Source of the DNA: DASWZN01 sp963841635
GTDB taxonomy: Bacteria > Acidobacteriota > Terriglobia > Bryobacterales > Bryobacteraceae
Assembly (NCBI GenBank): GCA_963841635.1
Contig: CAWJDO010000003.1
Location: 744,001-808,000, forward strand
DNA: 64,000 bases
Direction: 5' to 3'
How positions within the stretch are numbered: the first letter of the stretch is position 1; each line of letters opens with the position of its first letter. The notes beneath the pieces are model-generated. The model was not told the origin of the DNA. It worked only from the letters and a program-made list of their open reading frames with translations, and did not search any database. Shown piece after piece: positions 47,734-58,881 of the stretch. The position numbers and the translations under genes are program-made.

Positions 47734-49251
47734 GTGCTGCTCTCGACGTTGGTTGCCACTTCCGCGCGGGTCGCGGAAACGAGCCGGCGTCTGGTCAAGA
47801 TCGATCTTCTTGCGGCGCTGCTCGGGCAACTGGCGGGCGATGAGATTGAGACCGTAGTCGCATTTCTTTCCGGAGGCGCGCGGCAGGGGCGGACCGGCGT
47901 GGGGTGGGCCACCATCCGCGATGCCGGAGCGGCTGCCGCAGCGGAACGGCGCCTCGAAATCCTCGAAGTGGATGCCGGCCTGGACGCGCTCTCAAAGGTG
48001 CGGGGCTCGGGATCGGAGGGCCGCAGGCGCGACCTACTCCGGGGACTTTTCGGCCGTGCTACGGAGCCCGAGCAGCGCTTTCTCACGGGCCTGCTGATGG
48101 GCGAAATACGGCAGGGGGCTCTCGAAGGCATCCTGATCGAGGCGCTGGCCAAGGCCGCGCGCATGGACGCCGACCGCGTGCGGCGGGCGGTGATGCTGGC
48201 GGGCGACATGGGCCGGGTGGCGCGGGCCGCGCTCGAGGGGGGCTCCGGGGGCCTGGAACAATTCGACGTGCGTCTGTTCCGGCCGGTGCAGCCGATGCTT
48301 GCGGCGACGGCGGAGGATGTTTCGGGCGCGCTGGGGGACCTGGGCGAAGCCGCGCTCGAATACAAGTTCGACGGGGTGCGGATTCAGGTGCACCGCTCGG
48401 GCGATGACGTGGTGGTGTTCTCGCGGGCTCTGAACGACGTCACGGCGGCGGTGCCCGAGATCGTGGAAGCGGTGCGTGCGTTGCCGGGGCGCGACCTGAT
48501 TCTCGACGGCGAAGCCCTGAGCTTAACGCCCGAGGGGCGGCCGCAGCCCTTTCAGGTGACCATGCGGCGATTCGGCCGCAAGCTCGAGCTGGAACGCATG
48601 CGCGCCGAGCTTCCACTGACTCCGTTCTGGTTCGATCTGCTGTACCTGGACGGCCAGGCGGCGATCGACGAGCCGCAGGCACGGCGGTTCTCAGCGCTGG
48701 CGGGCCTCGCGCGGCAGACGGTGCCGCACACGGTGACCGGCGATCCCGAGCGTGCCGCCGATTTTCTGCGCGAGGCGCTCGAGCGGGGACACGAGGGCAT
48801 CATGGCGAAGGCGCTCGACGCTCCTTACGCCGCCGGATCGCGGGGCCAGAGCTGGCTCAAGGTGAAGCGGGCGCGGACACTGGACCTGGCGGTTCTGGCG
48901 GCGGAATGGGGCCATGGGCGGCGGCACGGGTGGCTGAGCAACCTCCACCTGGGCGCGCGCGATACCGAAAAGGGCGGCTTCGCGATGCTGGGCAAGACGT
49001 TCAAGGGGCTCACCGATGAGATGCTGGCGTGGCAGACCGAGCAACTGCTGAAGCTGGAGGTCGCTCGCGACGCCAATACGGTGTACGTCGAACCGAAGCT
49101 TATCGTCGAGATCGCGTTCAACGATGTTCAGGCGAGTCCGCACTATCCGAGCGGGATGGCGCTACGTTTCGCGCGCGTGAAACGGTACAGGACGGACAAG
49201 AGCGAGGCGGACACGTTGGATGCGGTCCGGCAGTTCGGGGTGGGGGCGTGA
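47734..49251 (+). CDS. ATP-dependent DNA ligase
   Basis: 505 residues. An N-terminal DNA-binding domain (about 1-190) precedes the adenylation domain, with AMP lysine Lys211 in EYKFDGVRIQVH and downstream motifs DLILDGEALS, FWFDLLYLDG, EGIMAKALDAPY and SWLKVKR. The OB fold follows. It resembles archaeal/actinobacterial LigB-type enzymes and is likely accessory to a NAD-dependent LigA elsewhere. GTG start. Confidence 0.93.
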   Translation: MLLSTLVATSARVAETSRRLVKIDLLAALLGQLAGDEIETVVAFLSGGARQGRTGVGWATIRDAGAAAAAERRLEILEVDAGLDALSKVRGSGSEGRRRDLLRGLFGRATEPEQRFLTGLLMGEIRQGALEGILIEALAKAARMDADRVRRAVMLAGDMGRVARAALEGGSGGLEQFDVRLFRPVQPMLAATAEDVSGALGDLGEAALEYKFDGVRIQVHRSGDDVVVFSRALNDVTAAVPEIVEAVRALPGRDLILDGEALSLTPEGRPQPFQVTMRRFGRKLELERMRAELPLTPFWFDLLYLDGQAAIDEPQARRFSALAGLARQTVPHTVTGDPERAADFLREALERGHEGIMAKALDAPYAAGSRGQSWLKVKRARTLDLAVLAAEWGHGRRHGWLSNLHLGARDTEKGGFAMLGKTFKGLTDEMLAWQTEQLLKLEVARDANTVYVEPKLIVEIAFNDVQASPHYPSGMALRFARVKRYRTDKSEADTLDAVRQFGVGA

Positions 49252-49306
49252 GGACGGCGGCTCGAGGACGGAGAACGTGGTTCGGAATCCGGGAGACAGG
49301 TGATCT

Positions 49307-52300
49307 ATGAGCAAGTGGAATCGAATTCTTACGGCAGTTTCGGGCCTGATGTTAGTCGCCGGGATGGCGATGGGGCAGAGTAATGGCGAGTTACTCAAGA
49401 AGGGATTTGAAGATCCGCCCAATGGCGCGCGGCCGCTGGTGTGGTGGCACTGGATGAACGGGAACATCACGCAGGAGGGGATCAAGCTGGACCTCGAGTG
49501 GATGCATCGCGTGGGGATCGCCGGGTTCCAGAACTTCGATGCGGCGCTGGCGACACCCAAGGTGGTGGAGAAGCGGCTGGCGTACATGACGCCGGAATGG
49601 AAGGACGCGTTCAAATACGCCATCGGGCTGGGCGATCAATTTGGTATGGAGATGGCGATTGCAGGGTCTCCGGGATGGAGCGAATCGGGCGGCCCGTGGG
49701 TGCCGGCGTCGCACGGGATGAAGAAGTACGTGTGGAGCGAGACGGCGGTGGAGGGCGGAAGGCCCTTCACGGGCAAACTGGCGCAGCCGCCGGCGGTTAC
49801 CGGACCGTTTCAAAGTATCGGCCTGCCGTTTTGGGAGCGGGCAGGAAAAATGCAGCTCTATGCGGATGCGGCGGTGGTTGCGTTTCGGGTGACGGGAGAG
49901 GACGCAGCGCAGGCGAAGATCACGGCAAGCGGTGGCGGCGTGGACGGCACGATGCTGAGCGACGGGGATCTGGTGAAATACACGGGCGTGCCGATCCCGG
50001 AGGCGGGATCCTTTTCCTGGATTCAGTGGGAGTATTCGTCTCCGCGGACCATTCGCTCGGTCGCCTATGTCACGAAGGATCCTGGGGAACTGGAGGCCTC
50101 GATGACTGGAGTTGGCGCACCGGAAAGGACGCTCGAGGCGAGCGATGACGGGCGGAACTTCCGGAAGGTGGCCGGTTTGCCGGGCGGCGGGGCGCCCGAA
50201 CACACGATCTCCTTCGCGCCGGTGAAGGCGAGGTACTTCCGAGTGACATTCAAACCCACACCGCCGCCTCCGGTACCGTTCTGGGCGGCAGGGGCGAATC
50301 CTGGTTCCTTCGGCATCAATCCGTCCAAAGCAGCGAAGACGTATCAGGTGGCCGAGATGGCTCTGAGCCCGGAGGCGCGCGTTAATCGCTTCGAAGAAAA
50401 GGCCGCGTTTGTTCCGGAGGGGGACCTGTATCAGTGGGCAACTCCGGCGGTAGAGGCGACGAGTGCGGTCAAGAAGTCCGAGGTTATCGATTTGACCGGG
50501 AAGATGGGGGCGGACGGCGCGCTCGACTGGACTCCTCCGGACGGTAAGTGGCTGGTTGTGCGCATAGGCTATTCGCTGCTCGGGATTACAAACCATCCTG
50601 CTACACCCGAGGCGACGGGGCTCGAAGTGGACAAACTCGACCGGCGATTTGTGAAGGACTACTTCGAGAAGTACCTGGACAGTTACAAGGACACGGTGGG
50701 CGCGGACTGGATGGGCAAGAAAGGCATCCGGTATGTAATTAACGACAGCTGGGAGGCTGGTTCGCAGAACTGGACCGATAACATGCTCGCGCAGTTCCAG
50801 GCGCTGCGCGGTTACGATCCGAAACCGTGGCTGCCTGTGTTGACAGGACGCATTGTGGAGAGCGCGGAGGCGAGCGACCGGTTTCTTTGGGATTTCCGTA
50901 AGACGATCGCGGATCTTATCGCCAATGAACACTACGGCCAGTTGGAAGCTACGCTGCACGAGCGCGGCATGGGGCATTACGGAGAATCTCATGAAGGCGG
51001 GCGCGCCCTGGTTGCCGATGGCATGGAAGTTAAGAAGTTCAACGAAGTCCCGATGAGCGCGATGTGGACGCAGCTTCCGGGCGTAAACAAGGTGCAGTAC
51101 GGGGCGAACGCGGACATTCGCGAGTCCGCCTCCGTGGCTCACATCTACGGGCAGAACCTGGTGGCGGCGGAGTCGATGACCGCGTCGGGCGCAGCGTCGT
51201 GGGCGTGGTCGCCGGCCACGCTGAAGCCAACCGCGGACGCGGAGATGCTGGCGGGGGTGAATCGCTTCGTGATCCACGAGTCGGCTCATCAGCCATTGAT
51301 CGGGAAAGCTCCGGGCCTGACGCTGGGGCCTTTCGGACAATGGTTCAACCGCAACGAGACGTGGGCGGAGCAGGCCCGGCCCTGGGTGGACTATCTGGCG
51401 CGGTCAAGTTACTTGCTTCAACAGGGGCAGTTCGGCGCCGATGTCATCTATTTCTACGGCGAAGACTCGAACCTCACGGCGATCTTCGACAAAAAGGGGC
51501 CGGACGTGCCGGCGGGTTATGGATTCGACTATGTCAACGCCGATGGTCTGATCCATGAACTTAGTATCGCGAACGGACAAATCGTCACCAAGAGCGGCAT
51601 GCGGTACAAGGTGCTCGGACTCGATGCGTACAGCCGTCACATGTCGCTGCCTGTGCTTCGCGCCGTTTACAGGCTGGTGCAAAATGGGGTGGTGGTGGCC
51701 GGCCCGAAGCCCACGGACGATCCGAGCGAGGCGGACGATCAGGCCGAGTTCCAGAAGCTGTCGTCGGAGCTATTTGGCGATGGGGCGGGCGTGCACAAGG
51801 TGGGCCAGGGGACCGTGTACGCGGGGCAGAGCCTCGGTGAGGCCCTGGCTGCTGTGGGCGTGAAGCCTGACTTCGACTGCGCGAAGGCGGACGTGGGGTT
51901 TGTGCATCGCAAGCTGACGGACGGCGACATTTACTTTGTCGATAACCGCAGCGACCAGGGGGTGTCGATCGATGCAACATTTCGAGTAAGTGGAAAGCGG
52001 CCGGAGTTGTGGCGGGCAGAGACGGGAGCGTCGGAGCCGGCGTCGTTCCAGATTGCAGATGGGCGCACGACGGTGCCGCTACGCCTGGAACCTTGGGGCA
52101 CTGTGTTCGTGGTGTTCGATACAAATACTTCCGAGACGTCTCACGTCGTGGCCCGTGTTTCGGAGACCACAGTGACGACGCTGCGCGGACCGTGGACGGT
52201 CGGCTTTGAGGCCGGCCGCGGAGCCCCGGCGTCGACGACCATGGCGCAGCTGTCCGACTGGAGTAAGAACGCGGATCCGGGTGTGAAATACTTCTCCGGC

Positions 52301-52663
52301 GCCGCGACGTATACGAATACGGAGCAGGCTTCGGCGGAGTGGTTTCGGAAGGGCGCGCGGCTGTGGCTCGACCTCGGGGATGTGAAGAACCTGGCGGTAG
52401 TAACGGTGAACGGCAAAGAGGTCGGAGAGGTTTGGCACGCCCCGTACCGTCTCGATGTAACTTCAGTGCTTACACCGGGGAGAAATGAGATCAAGGTGAT
52501 GGTGGTGAATGCGTGGGTGAACCGGCTGATCGGAGATGAGCAGCCGAAGGCCTCGAAGATCGCTTTTGCCGATGTGAAGCCTTACAAGGCCAGTTCTGCG
52601 CTGCTGCCGTCGGGCCTGCTTGGGCCGGTGAGGGTGGTGGCTACAGGTGCGGTTGCGAAGTAA
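49307..52663 (+). CDS. Secreted GH106-like alpha-L-rhamnosidase
   Basis: 1118 residues with signal peptide (ILTAVSGLMLVAGMAMG). The start RPLVWWHWMNGNITQEGIK and GIAGFQNFDA are characteristic of GH106. A central barrel and a C-terminal beta-sandwich (LWLDLGDVKNLAVVTVNGK, then EVWHAPYRLDVT) follow the family architecture. It probably removes rhamnose from plant or bacterial polysaccharides outside the cytoplasm. It is transcribed alone or with the ligase 55 bases upstream. Confidence 0.88.
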   Translation: MSKWNRILTAVSGLMLVAGMAMGQSNGELLKKGFEDPPNGARPLVWWHWMNGNITQEGIKLDLEWMHRVGIAGFQNFDAALATPKVVEKRLAYMTPEWKDAFKYAIGLGDQFGMEMAIAGSPGWSESGGPWVPASHGMKKYVWSETAVEGGRPFTGKLAQPPAVTGPFQSIGLPFWERAGKMQLYADAAVVAFRVTGEDAAQAKITASGGGVDGTMLSDGDLVKYTGVPIPEAGSFSWIQWEYSSPRTIRSVAYVTKDPGELEASMTGVGAPERTLEASDDGRNFRKVAGLPGGGAPEHTISFAPVKARYFRVTFKPTPPPPVPFWAAGANPGSFGINPSKAAKTYQVAEMALSPEARVNRFEEKAAFVPEGDLYQWATPAVEATSAVKKSEVIDLTGKMGADGALDWTPPDGKWLVVRIGYSLLGITNHPATPEATGLEVDKLDRRFVKDYFEKYLDSYKDTVGADWMGKKGIRYVINDSWEAGSQNWTDNMLAQFQALRGYDPKPWLPVLTGRIVESAEASDRFLWDFRKTIADLIANEHYGQLEATLHERGMGHYGESHEGGRALVADGMEVKKFNEVPMSAMWTQLPGVNKVQYGANADIRESASVAHIYGQNLVAAESMTASGAASWAWSPATLKPTADAEMLAGVNRFVIHESAHQPLIGKAPGLTLGPFGQWFNRNETWAEQARPWVDYLARSSYLLQQGQFGADVIYFYGEDSNLTAIFDKKGPDVPAGYGFDYVNADGLIHELSIANGQIVTKSGMRYKVLGLDAYSRHMSLPVLRAVYRLVQNGVVVAGPKPTDDPSEADDQAEFQKLSSELFGDGAGVHKVGQGTVYAGQSLGEALAAVGVKPDFDCAKADVGFVHRKLTDGDIYFVDNRSDQGVSIDATFRVSGKRPELWRAETGASEPASFQIADGRTTVPLRLEPWGTVFVVFDTNTSETSHVVARVSETTVTTLRGPWTVGFEAGRGAPASTTMAQLSDWSKNADPGVKYFSGAATYTNTEQASAEWFRKGARLWLDLGDVKNLAVVTVNGKEVGEVWHAPYRLDVTSVLTPGRNEIKVMVVNAWVNRLIGDEQPKASKIAFADVKPYKASSALLPSGLLGPVRVVATGAVAK

Positions 52664-52682
52664 ACGCCTGCATTCAGTTCAT

Positions 52683-52798
52683 CGCGTCCGCGGCGAGAGG
52701 TGAAGGGGCTGAAAAGCGGCGACAGGCACCGCTGTCCACGCGCGCTCGAGACCTATCCCGTTGACCAGGCGGACATGTCACTTGGGACAACGGAGCCT
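52683..52798 (-). repeat. About 115-bp dispersed repeat, copy B
   Basis: Reverse complement of copy A at 16255-16371 with around 10 differences. It fills most of the 174-base gap between the rhamnosidase and the surface-protein pseudogene. Confidence 0.85.
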
Positions 52799-52837
52799 GC
52801 AGTCACCGTTTTTCAGCGGAGTGTTCAGTCGCAAGCT

Positions 52838-55800
52838 CTATGGCGCGAAGTAGCCGTTGATGTCTAGGATGACGTGCGTGGGGCTCGTCACGTAGACATC
52901 GATCGCTCCATTGGTGCCGGCCGGCACGATGGCGGCGTTCGCCGCAACCGTCCCATCCCAGGAGTTCAGGGTGGATACGATGGGGCGCGCCGATCCGGCG
53001 GGCCATGCGGTCAAGTACCATAGCGGCTCTTGCGGCACTACCGTCACGTTCAGCGAATAGGCTGCCGCAGCGGCCGGGATGTTACACGCGCTGGCCGGGA
53101 TCAGGAACGAGCGCGTCTCGTTCGCCTCCATGATGGTCGCGGCACGAGTGTCGGCCAGACGGCAGGGCGTCACCGGGTAGAACGAGAGCGCCCCCGGAGC
53201 TCCCGGCGCGGCGAAGTAACCGTTGATGTCCAGGATGACATTGGTGGGGTTGGAGACGAAGACGGAGACCGACTCGTTGGTTCCCGCCGGAACCAGCGCG
53301 GCATTCGCAACCACCTTGCCGGTCCAGGAATTGAGTGTCGAGACGTTGGGCCGCGCCTGACCTGTCGGCCAGGCCGTCAGGTAGGCCAGGAAGTGCACCA
53401 CGGGGTCGGGCACCGCGGTCACGTTCAGGGAGTAGGCCCGGGCGGTGGGGGACACGGCGCGGGGGCCGAGCGGAATGGGGTAGTCGCGGAGCTCTCCGCC
53501 GTACATGGACGGCCCGCCGAACTGGCCGGACGGCGCTCGTGTATCGACGACGCGGCAGGGGGCCGCGGGATAGAATGCAAAGGCGCCCGGCGCGCTCGAG
53601 GTGTCGAAATAGCCGTTGATATCCAGGATCACGTCGGTGGGGTTGGTGACATACACGCTCACCGCACCGCTAGCACCGGCGGGCACGATGGCCGCATTTG
53701 CCACCACGGTGCCATCCCAGGAGTTCAGGGTTGAGACGCCCGGCTTGGCCTGGCCGGCGGGCCACAGCGTGAGGTAGTGGAGCGGGCCTCCAGGCACCAC
53801 CGTCACATTCAGGGAATAGGCTTGCGCGGTGGCGGGGATGCCGCAGCTACTCTGCGGGATCGGGAAGGCACGTTCTTCGCCGGCCACCAGGAACGGCCCG
53901 TGGAACGGACCTTGGGGCTGGCGGGTATCGGCGATGCGGCAGGGCGTCACGGCGACGAATCGGAGCGCGGGCGCGGGGTGCTGATCGGTGAGCGTGGTGA
54001 ACGACCAGACATCGGAGGACGCCGCGCTGGCGCTGTTCTTCGCTACCACCCGTCAGAAGTAGAGCGCTCCGTTGTTCAAGGCTCCGGGCGCGTAGCTTGT
54101 GGCGGCGGTGGTGGTCACGAGCGGCGGCCAGGTCTGGGTCCCGAAATAGACCTCGTAGGAGCTCGCTCCGCCGGAGGCGGTCCAGGTAAGCATTGGCGCG
54201 AGCGAAACACCGGTGGCGTTGTTCGATGGCGCCAGCAGCACCGGCGCTTGAACCTGGGGAGTGAACGACCACACCGCTGACGCGTTCGAGCCTCCGGCGT
54301 TGGTGGCGACGACCTGCCAGTAGTAAACCGTTCCGGCGGTGAGCGCGCCGGGCGAGTAACTGGTTCCGGTCAGCGTGGCGGCGAGCGGAGGAGGCGCAGA
54401 GGTTCCGAAATGCACGTCGTAGGAAGCCGCGCCGGTGGAGGCGCTCCAACTCAGGACGGGCGACAGCGGAGTGGACGCGCCATTGGCCGGGGCAGTCAAT
54501 ACGGGTGCGGCAGGCGGTGTCACCTGCGTGGTGAACGACCACGTCGCGGAGGTGTTCGAACCTCCCGCGTTCTTTGCGACGACCGCCAGTAATACAGCGT
54601 GCCCGGGTTCAGCGACGCGGGGGAGAAAGCGGTCGTCGTCATATTCGCCGCCAATGGCGGCGCGGCGGAGGTCCCAAAATAGACGTCGTAAGAGGCGGCA
54701 CCCTGGGACGCGCTCCAGGACAGAACCGGCGTCGCGGAGATACCGGTCGCGCCGTTCGCCGGCGCGTTGAGCAGCGGGGCCGGAGGCGCAGGCACCTGGG
54801 TGGTGAACGACCAAGTAGTCGAGGTGGTGGAGCCCGCGGCGTTCGTCGCGACTACACGCCAGTAGTATTGCGTGCCCAGGGTCAGCCCTCCCGGGGAATA
54901 GTTGAGGGCTGGCGTACTGGCCACCAGCGGCGGCGAGGGCACGGTGCCAAAGTAGACATCGTAGGAAGCGGCCGCGAGCGCCGCGGACCAGCTCAGATTT
55001 GCGGTGACGGCGATTCCGGCGGCTCCGTTTGCCGGGGATGTCAGTCGCGGAGCAGCCGGCGGCAGCACTTGCGTGGTAAACGACCACGTCGCTGAAGTGA
55101 TCGATCCGGCGGCATTGCTCGCTACCACGCGCCAGTAATACAGCGTTCCGCCACTCAGCGCCGCCGGAGTGTAACTGACACCTTGGGTGGTGGCCACGTG
55201 GGGCGGCGAGGGCGAGGTGCCGAGATACACGTCGTAGGAGGTGGCCCAGCTCGCACGGGTCCAGGTTAAGAGCGGCGCCACCGGGACGCTGGTGGCCGCG
55301 TTGGCGGGGGAGGCCAGGACCGCGGCCGATGGCGGAGGGAAGACGGTGGCCACGGCCGCGGCCGCAGCCGTCACCGAGCCGCCGCCCGAAACGGTGGCCT
55401 CCAGGTTTACCTGCAACGGGGCGCTGGTCGCGACGCTAACGGTCACTGTGATCGGCGGGTAGCTCGAGCCGGGGCTGAGCGCGCTGCTACGTGTGCAGGC
55501 GGCGCCGGCACAACTCCATCCAGAGCCCGAGGCGGAAGCCAGCGTCAGGCCGGTGGGAAGGATCTGGGTTACGGTAACCGTTCCGTTGGTGGGCGCGGAC
55601 AGAGCGGCGTTTTTCACTACGACGGAGTATGTTGCTCCCGACTGGCCCTGGGAGAAGGCGGCGGGGAGGGCGATGGCGGCACTCAGCAGCGCGCGTTCCT
55701 TGCGGCACGAGGAGGCGGACTACGAAATTACAGTAGTCCCCGATGAGGACGTTGCCGGAACCGTCTGCGGCGATGCGCCACGGGTTACAGAGCTGAGCGC

Positions 55801-57666
55801 TCGTAGCTGGACCTTGATCGCCCGAATGCCCCTGAGTGCCGTTGCCTGCCACGGTCTGGATGGCTCCGCTGGCGACGATAAGCCTGCGAATCTCCTGGTT
55901 GCCGGTATCCGCTATGAGAAGGTTGCCGGAAGGGTCTACGGCCAGGCCCCAGACGCTGCTGGCGCCGGTGGAGGCGATGGTGGAGATGGTGCCATCGAGC
56001 GCGACTTTCCGGATCACGTAGTTCTCCGTGTCGGCGATGTACAAGATGCCGGAGGCGTCCGCCGCGACAGCCATGGGCCATTGAGCTGCGCGCCGGTGGC
56101 TTGGCCTCCGTCGCCGGAGTAGCCCTGGGTGAAGTTACCGGCTACCGTAGTCACGGCGCCGTTGGGAGCCACCATGCGAATCACGTTGTACCCTCTGTCC
56201 GCGACGTAGACGTTGCCGGCGTGAATCGCCAGATCCTCGGCCGGAAGGAAGCCGGTGGCCAGGGTGGAGATGGTTCCTTGCAGCACTTTGCGGACGACCC
56301 CGAAGCCGAGATCACCGATGTACAGGCTGCCGTCCGCGCCCACAACCAAGGGGCCAGGGGACACCTTTGCGCTGGTAGCAGGGCCGCCGTCGCCCGAGTT
56401 TCCGTAGACGCCGGTGCCGGCCACCGTGGTGAGTGTTCCGTCAAGCGCCACCTTGCGAACCCGGGAGCTGGAACCCTCCGACACGTAGAAATTGCCCTGG
56501 GCATCGGCGACAACGCCATCCGTGCTGGTGAGGCGAGCATTTGCGGCCAGGCTCCCGTCAACGGAAGGACCGGTAATGGCGCCAGAGCCCGCCGCGGTTG
56601 TGATGGTGCCATGCGCCACCTTGCGGATTCGATAATTCAGCCAATCGGCGATATAGGGGTTGCTGGCGCCGTCAACCGCTACGCTGTAAGCGCCGTTGAA
56701 AGTTGCGCTCGTGGCGGAGCCCCCATCGCCTGAAGAGCCGGTAGTGCCGTTGCCGGCCACGGTGCTGATGGTGCCGTTGGTTGCCACCTTTCGAATCCGC
56801 TCGTTGTCGTAGTCGGCGATGTAGAGGTTGCCCGTGGTGTCCACGGCCACGCCCTGCGGGGAGGAGAGCTGCGCATTCACGGCCTGACCGCTGTCCCCGG
56901 AGAAACCCGAGGTGCCGTTCCCCGCTACGGTGGTGATGATGCCCGCGGGCGTCACCTTGCGGACGGTGTTGCTTCCCCCGTTGGCGCTGTACAGGTTGCC
57001 CGCTGAGTCGAGAGCCAGACCCCAGGGCCGCGAAAGCTCGGCGATGGTGGCTGGACCGCCGTCGCCCGACTGTCCACACGTGTTATTGCCGGCGATCGTA
57101 CTGATGGTGCCGTCCGTGGCCACCTGGCGAATGACGCAGCTTTCGGTATCGGCGATGTAGAGGATGCCGGCCGCGTCCACCGCTACGCCGCGCGGACGAT
57201 TGAGCTCCGCGGTGGCCGCCCTGCCTCCGTCACCGGAGTAGCCGGCAGAGCCGGTGCCAGCGACGGTTGTGATGATTCCCGTGGTGGCCACTTTGCGGAC
57301 GACGCTGTTGTTGGTGTCCGCGATGTAGAGGTTGCCGGCGGGATCGACCGCGAGGCCCATGGGCTTGGCGAGTTGTGCGGCGGTGGCGGCGCCTCCGTCA
57401 CCGGAATAACCAGCGGACCCGGAGCCGGCAGCACGGGTGAGTGTGCCGGCGGGGTCGAACATGTACACGCTGTCACCGGCGGCGAAATACACGTTGCCGA
57501 GGGTGTCGGTTGTGACCGCAACAACGGCAGGGAAGGCCGCGCTGACGGCGGCGGAAGGCACAGGCTGCATCCCGCCTCCCGCCACATTGGTGATCAGGTA
57601 CGACTGCGCCCAGGCCGTTGCGCAGGCCAACAGGAGCAGCGCCCCACACAAACGAGCCTTCGTCAT
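52838..57666 (-). pseudogene. Very large secreted NHL/FN3 surface protein, broken at four places
   Basis: Starts at ATG 57666 with GGGAGG upstream and a signal peptide (LCGALLLLACATAWA). About ten NHL repeats (AGNLYIADTNNSVVRKV type, each with a TTVAGNG and YSGDGG block) run to 55690. A DUF11-like region, five fibronectin-III-like modules (ASYDVYFGT, YYWRVVA) and three ITPCRIADTR/DINGYF modules follow to 52838. Breaks: about 56080 (GGG to GG), about 55690 (indel), about 54580 (CGGG to CGG) and an in-frame TGG-to-TGA at 54053. Intact, it would have about 1600 residues. Confidence 0.85.
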
Positions 57667-57887
57667 ATCGCGCCTCCCATTCCGCACGCGCGAAGCGATC
57701 CGCGCGGGGTTTGCGGTAATGGGACATTTTACTCCAATCCTTCGAACATCGCGCGGCGGGAAATGGCCATCGATGTACACAATGCGGTGGTGCGGCTGGC
57801 GAGGTTGTTCGCGGGCATTCTGTGCGCGCTATATGGCTTGTGCGCGAGGATTTTCCGGTCTATCGTGTTTCTGAGGAGGGGAGTCCC

Positions 57888-58808
57888 ATGCACCATGCTC
57901 TATCCATCCGCGGCGGCGGCATTCGGGGAATCATCCCTTGCTGCTGCCTGGTGAAACTCGAAGAACAATTGGGTGGCGTCACCCGCGACCACATCGACTT
58001 CTGCGCAGGCACTTCGACGGGCGCGCTTCTCACCGCGGCAGTCGCGGCCGGCGTCCCTGCCTCCGATGCCCTGAAGGTCTATACCGAACGTGCGCACGCG
58101 ATCTTCACTCCGACCGGCGCCGCGGCGACCGTGAAGCGGACCGTCGCGGGCTTCATGTTTGACCCGGAGAACCTGCGCGACGTGCTGGTCTCCGTTCTGG
58201 GGCCGGCGGCGTTGTGGGTGATGAACGACAGCCCGCTCGACATCATGATCTCCGCGACCGCCATGAACGGCCACAACTGGTTCTTCGTCAAAGACAAGCC
58301 GAAGAACTCCCGAACCACCGGCTCCGTGAAGCTGATCGACGCCGCCGTGGCGTCGGCGTGCGCGCCCACCTATTTCGATCACTGGCGAATCGAGGGCATC
58401 GATGGCCAGACGCTCCGTTTCTTCGATGGCGGCGTCGGCGGAACCGCTAACCCCGCTTACCAGGCGTGCGTGGAAGCCTTCGAGTACGACGACTTCGCGC
58501 CCGCAGAGACGCGTGTGGTGTCGCTCGGGACCGGATTCTTTCCCGCCTCCGACGATCCGCCGACGGGGCTGATTGGCACGATCGGGTGGACCACCAGCAC
58601 GCTTGTCGATAGCTCCGAGGACTGGGTGGATGATGCCGTGAACCGCCAATGGCCAGGCACCCTGAAGATCATCAACCCGCAGTTGCCGCGCGAGATCGAT
58701 GAGGCCGACATTGACGCGATCCCGGTTCTAGTCGAGCTCGGCCAGCAGCTCGCGGCCACTTTGGATTGGACCGAGATTCTGGCAGGAGCACAGGGCGCCG
58801 CGGGGTGA
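57888..58808 (+). CDS. Patatin-like phospholipase family protein
   Basis: 306 residues. Oxyanion loop RGGGIRGIIP, nucleophile CAGTSTGALL and DGGVGG Asp are intact. It belongs to the CapV-like/patatin group rather than the 16415 type. The ATG at 57888 follows GAGGAGGGGAG. It has no signal peptide. A CapV-type defence role would need a neighbouring cyclase, which is absent here. Confidence 0.9.
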   Translation: MHHALSIRGGGIRGIIPCCCLVKLEEQLGGVTRDHIDFCAGTSTGALLTAAVAAGVPASDALKVYTERAHAIFTPTGAAATVKRTVAGFMFDPENLRDVLVSVLGPAALWVMNDSPLDIMISATAMNGHNWFFVKDKPKNSRTTGSVKLIDAAVASACAPTYFDHWRIEGIDGQTLRFFDGGVGGTANPAYQACVEAFEYDDFAPAETRVVSLGTGFFPASDDPPTGLIGTIGWTTSTLVDSSEDWVDDAVNRQWPGTLKIINPQLPREIDEADIDAIPVLVELGQQLAATLDWTEILAGAQGAAG

Positions 58809-58881
58809 TGGGGGTGCCGGCCGCTATGCTTTGCGGGCTTGCCCCCGCGCCTATCGCCGACCGCTACAATGGGCTTTCGCT

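Noticed and set aside
46687..49251. Ku/LigD end-joining locus
   Set aside because: The ligase has the LigB-type N-terminal domain with no polymerase or phosphoesterase domain, and no Ku gene is nearby.
57888..58808. CapV effector of a CBASS defence system
   Set aside because: Patatin motifs alone are not enough; no nucleotide cyclase, ubiquitin-like transfer genes or other CBASS components flank it.
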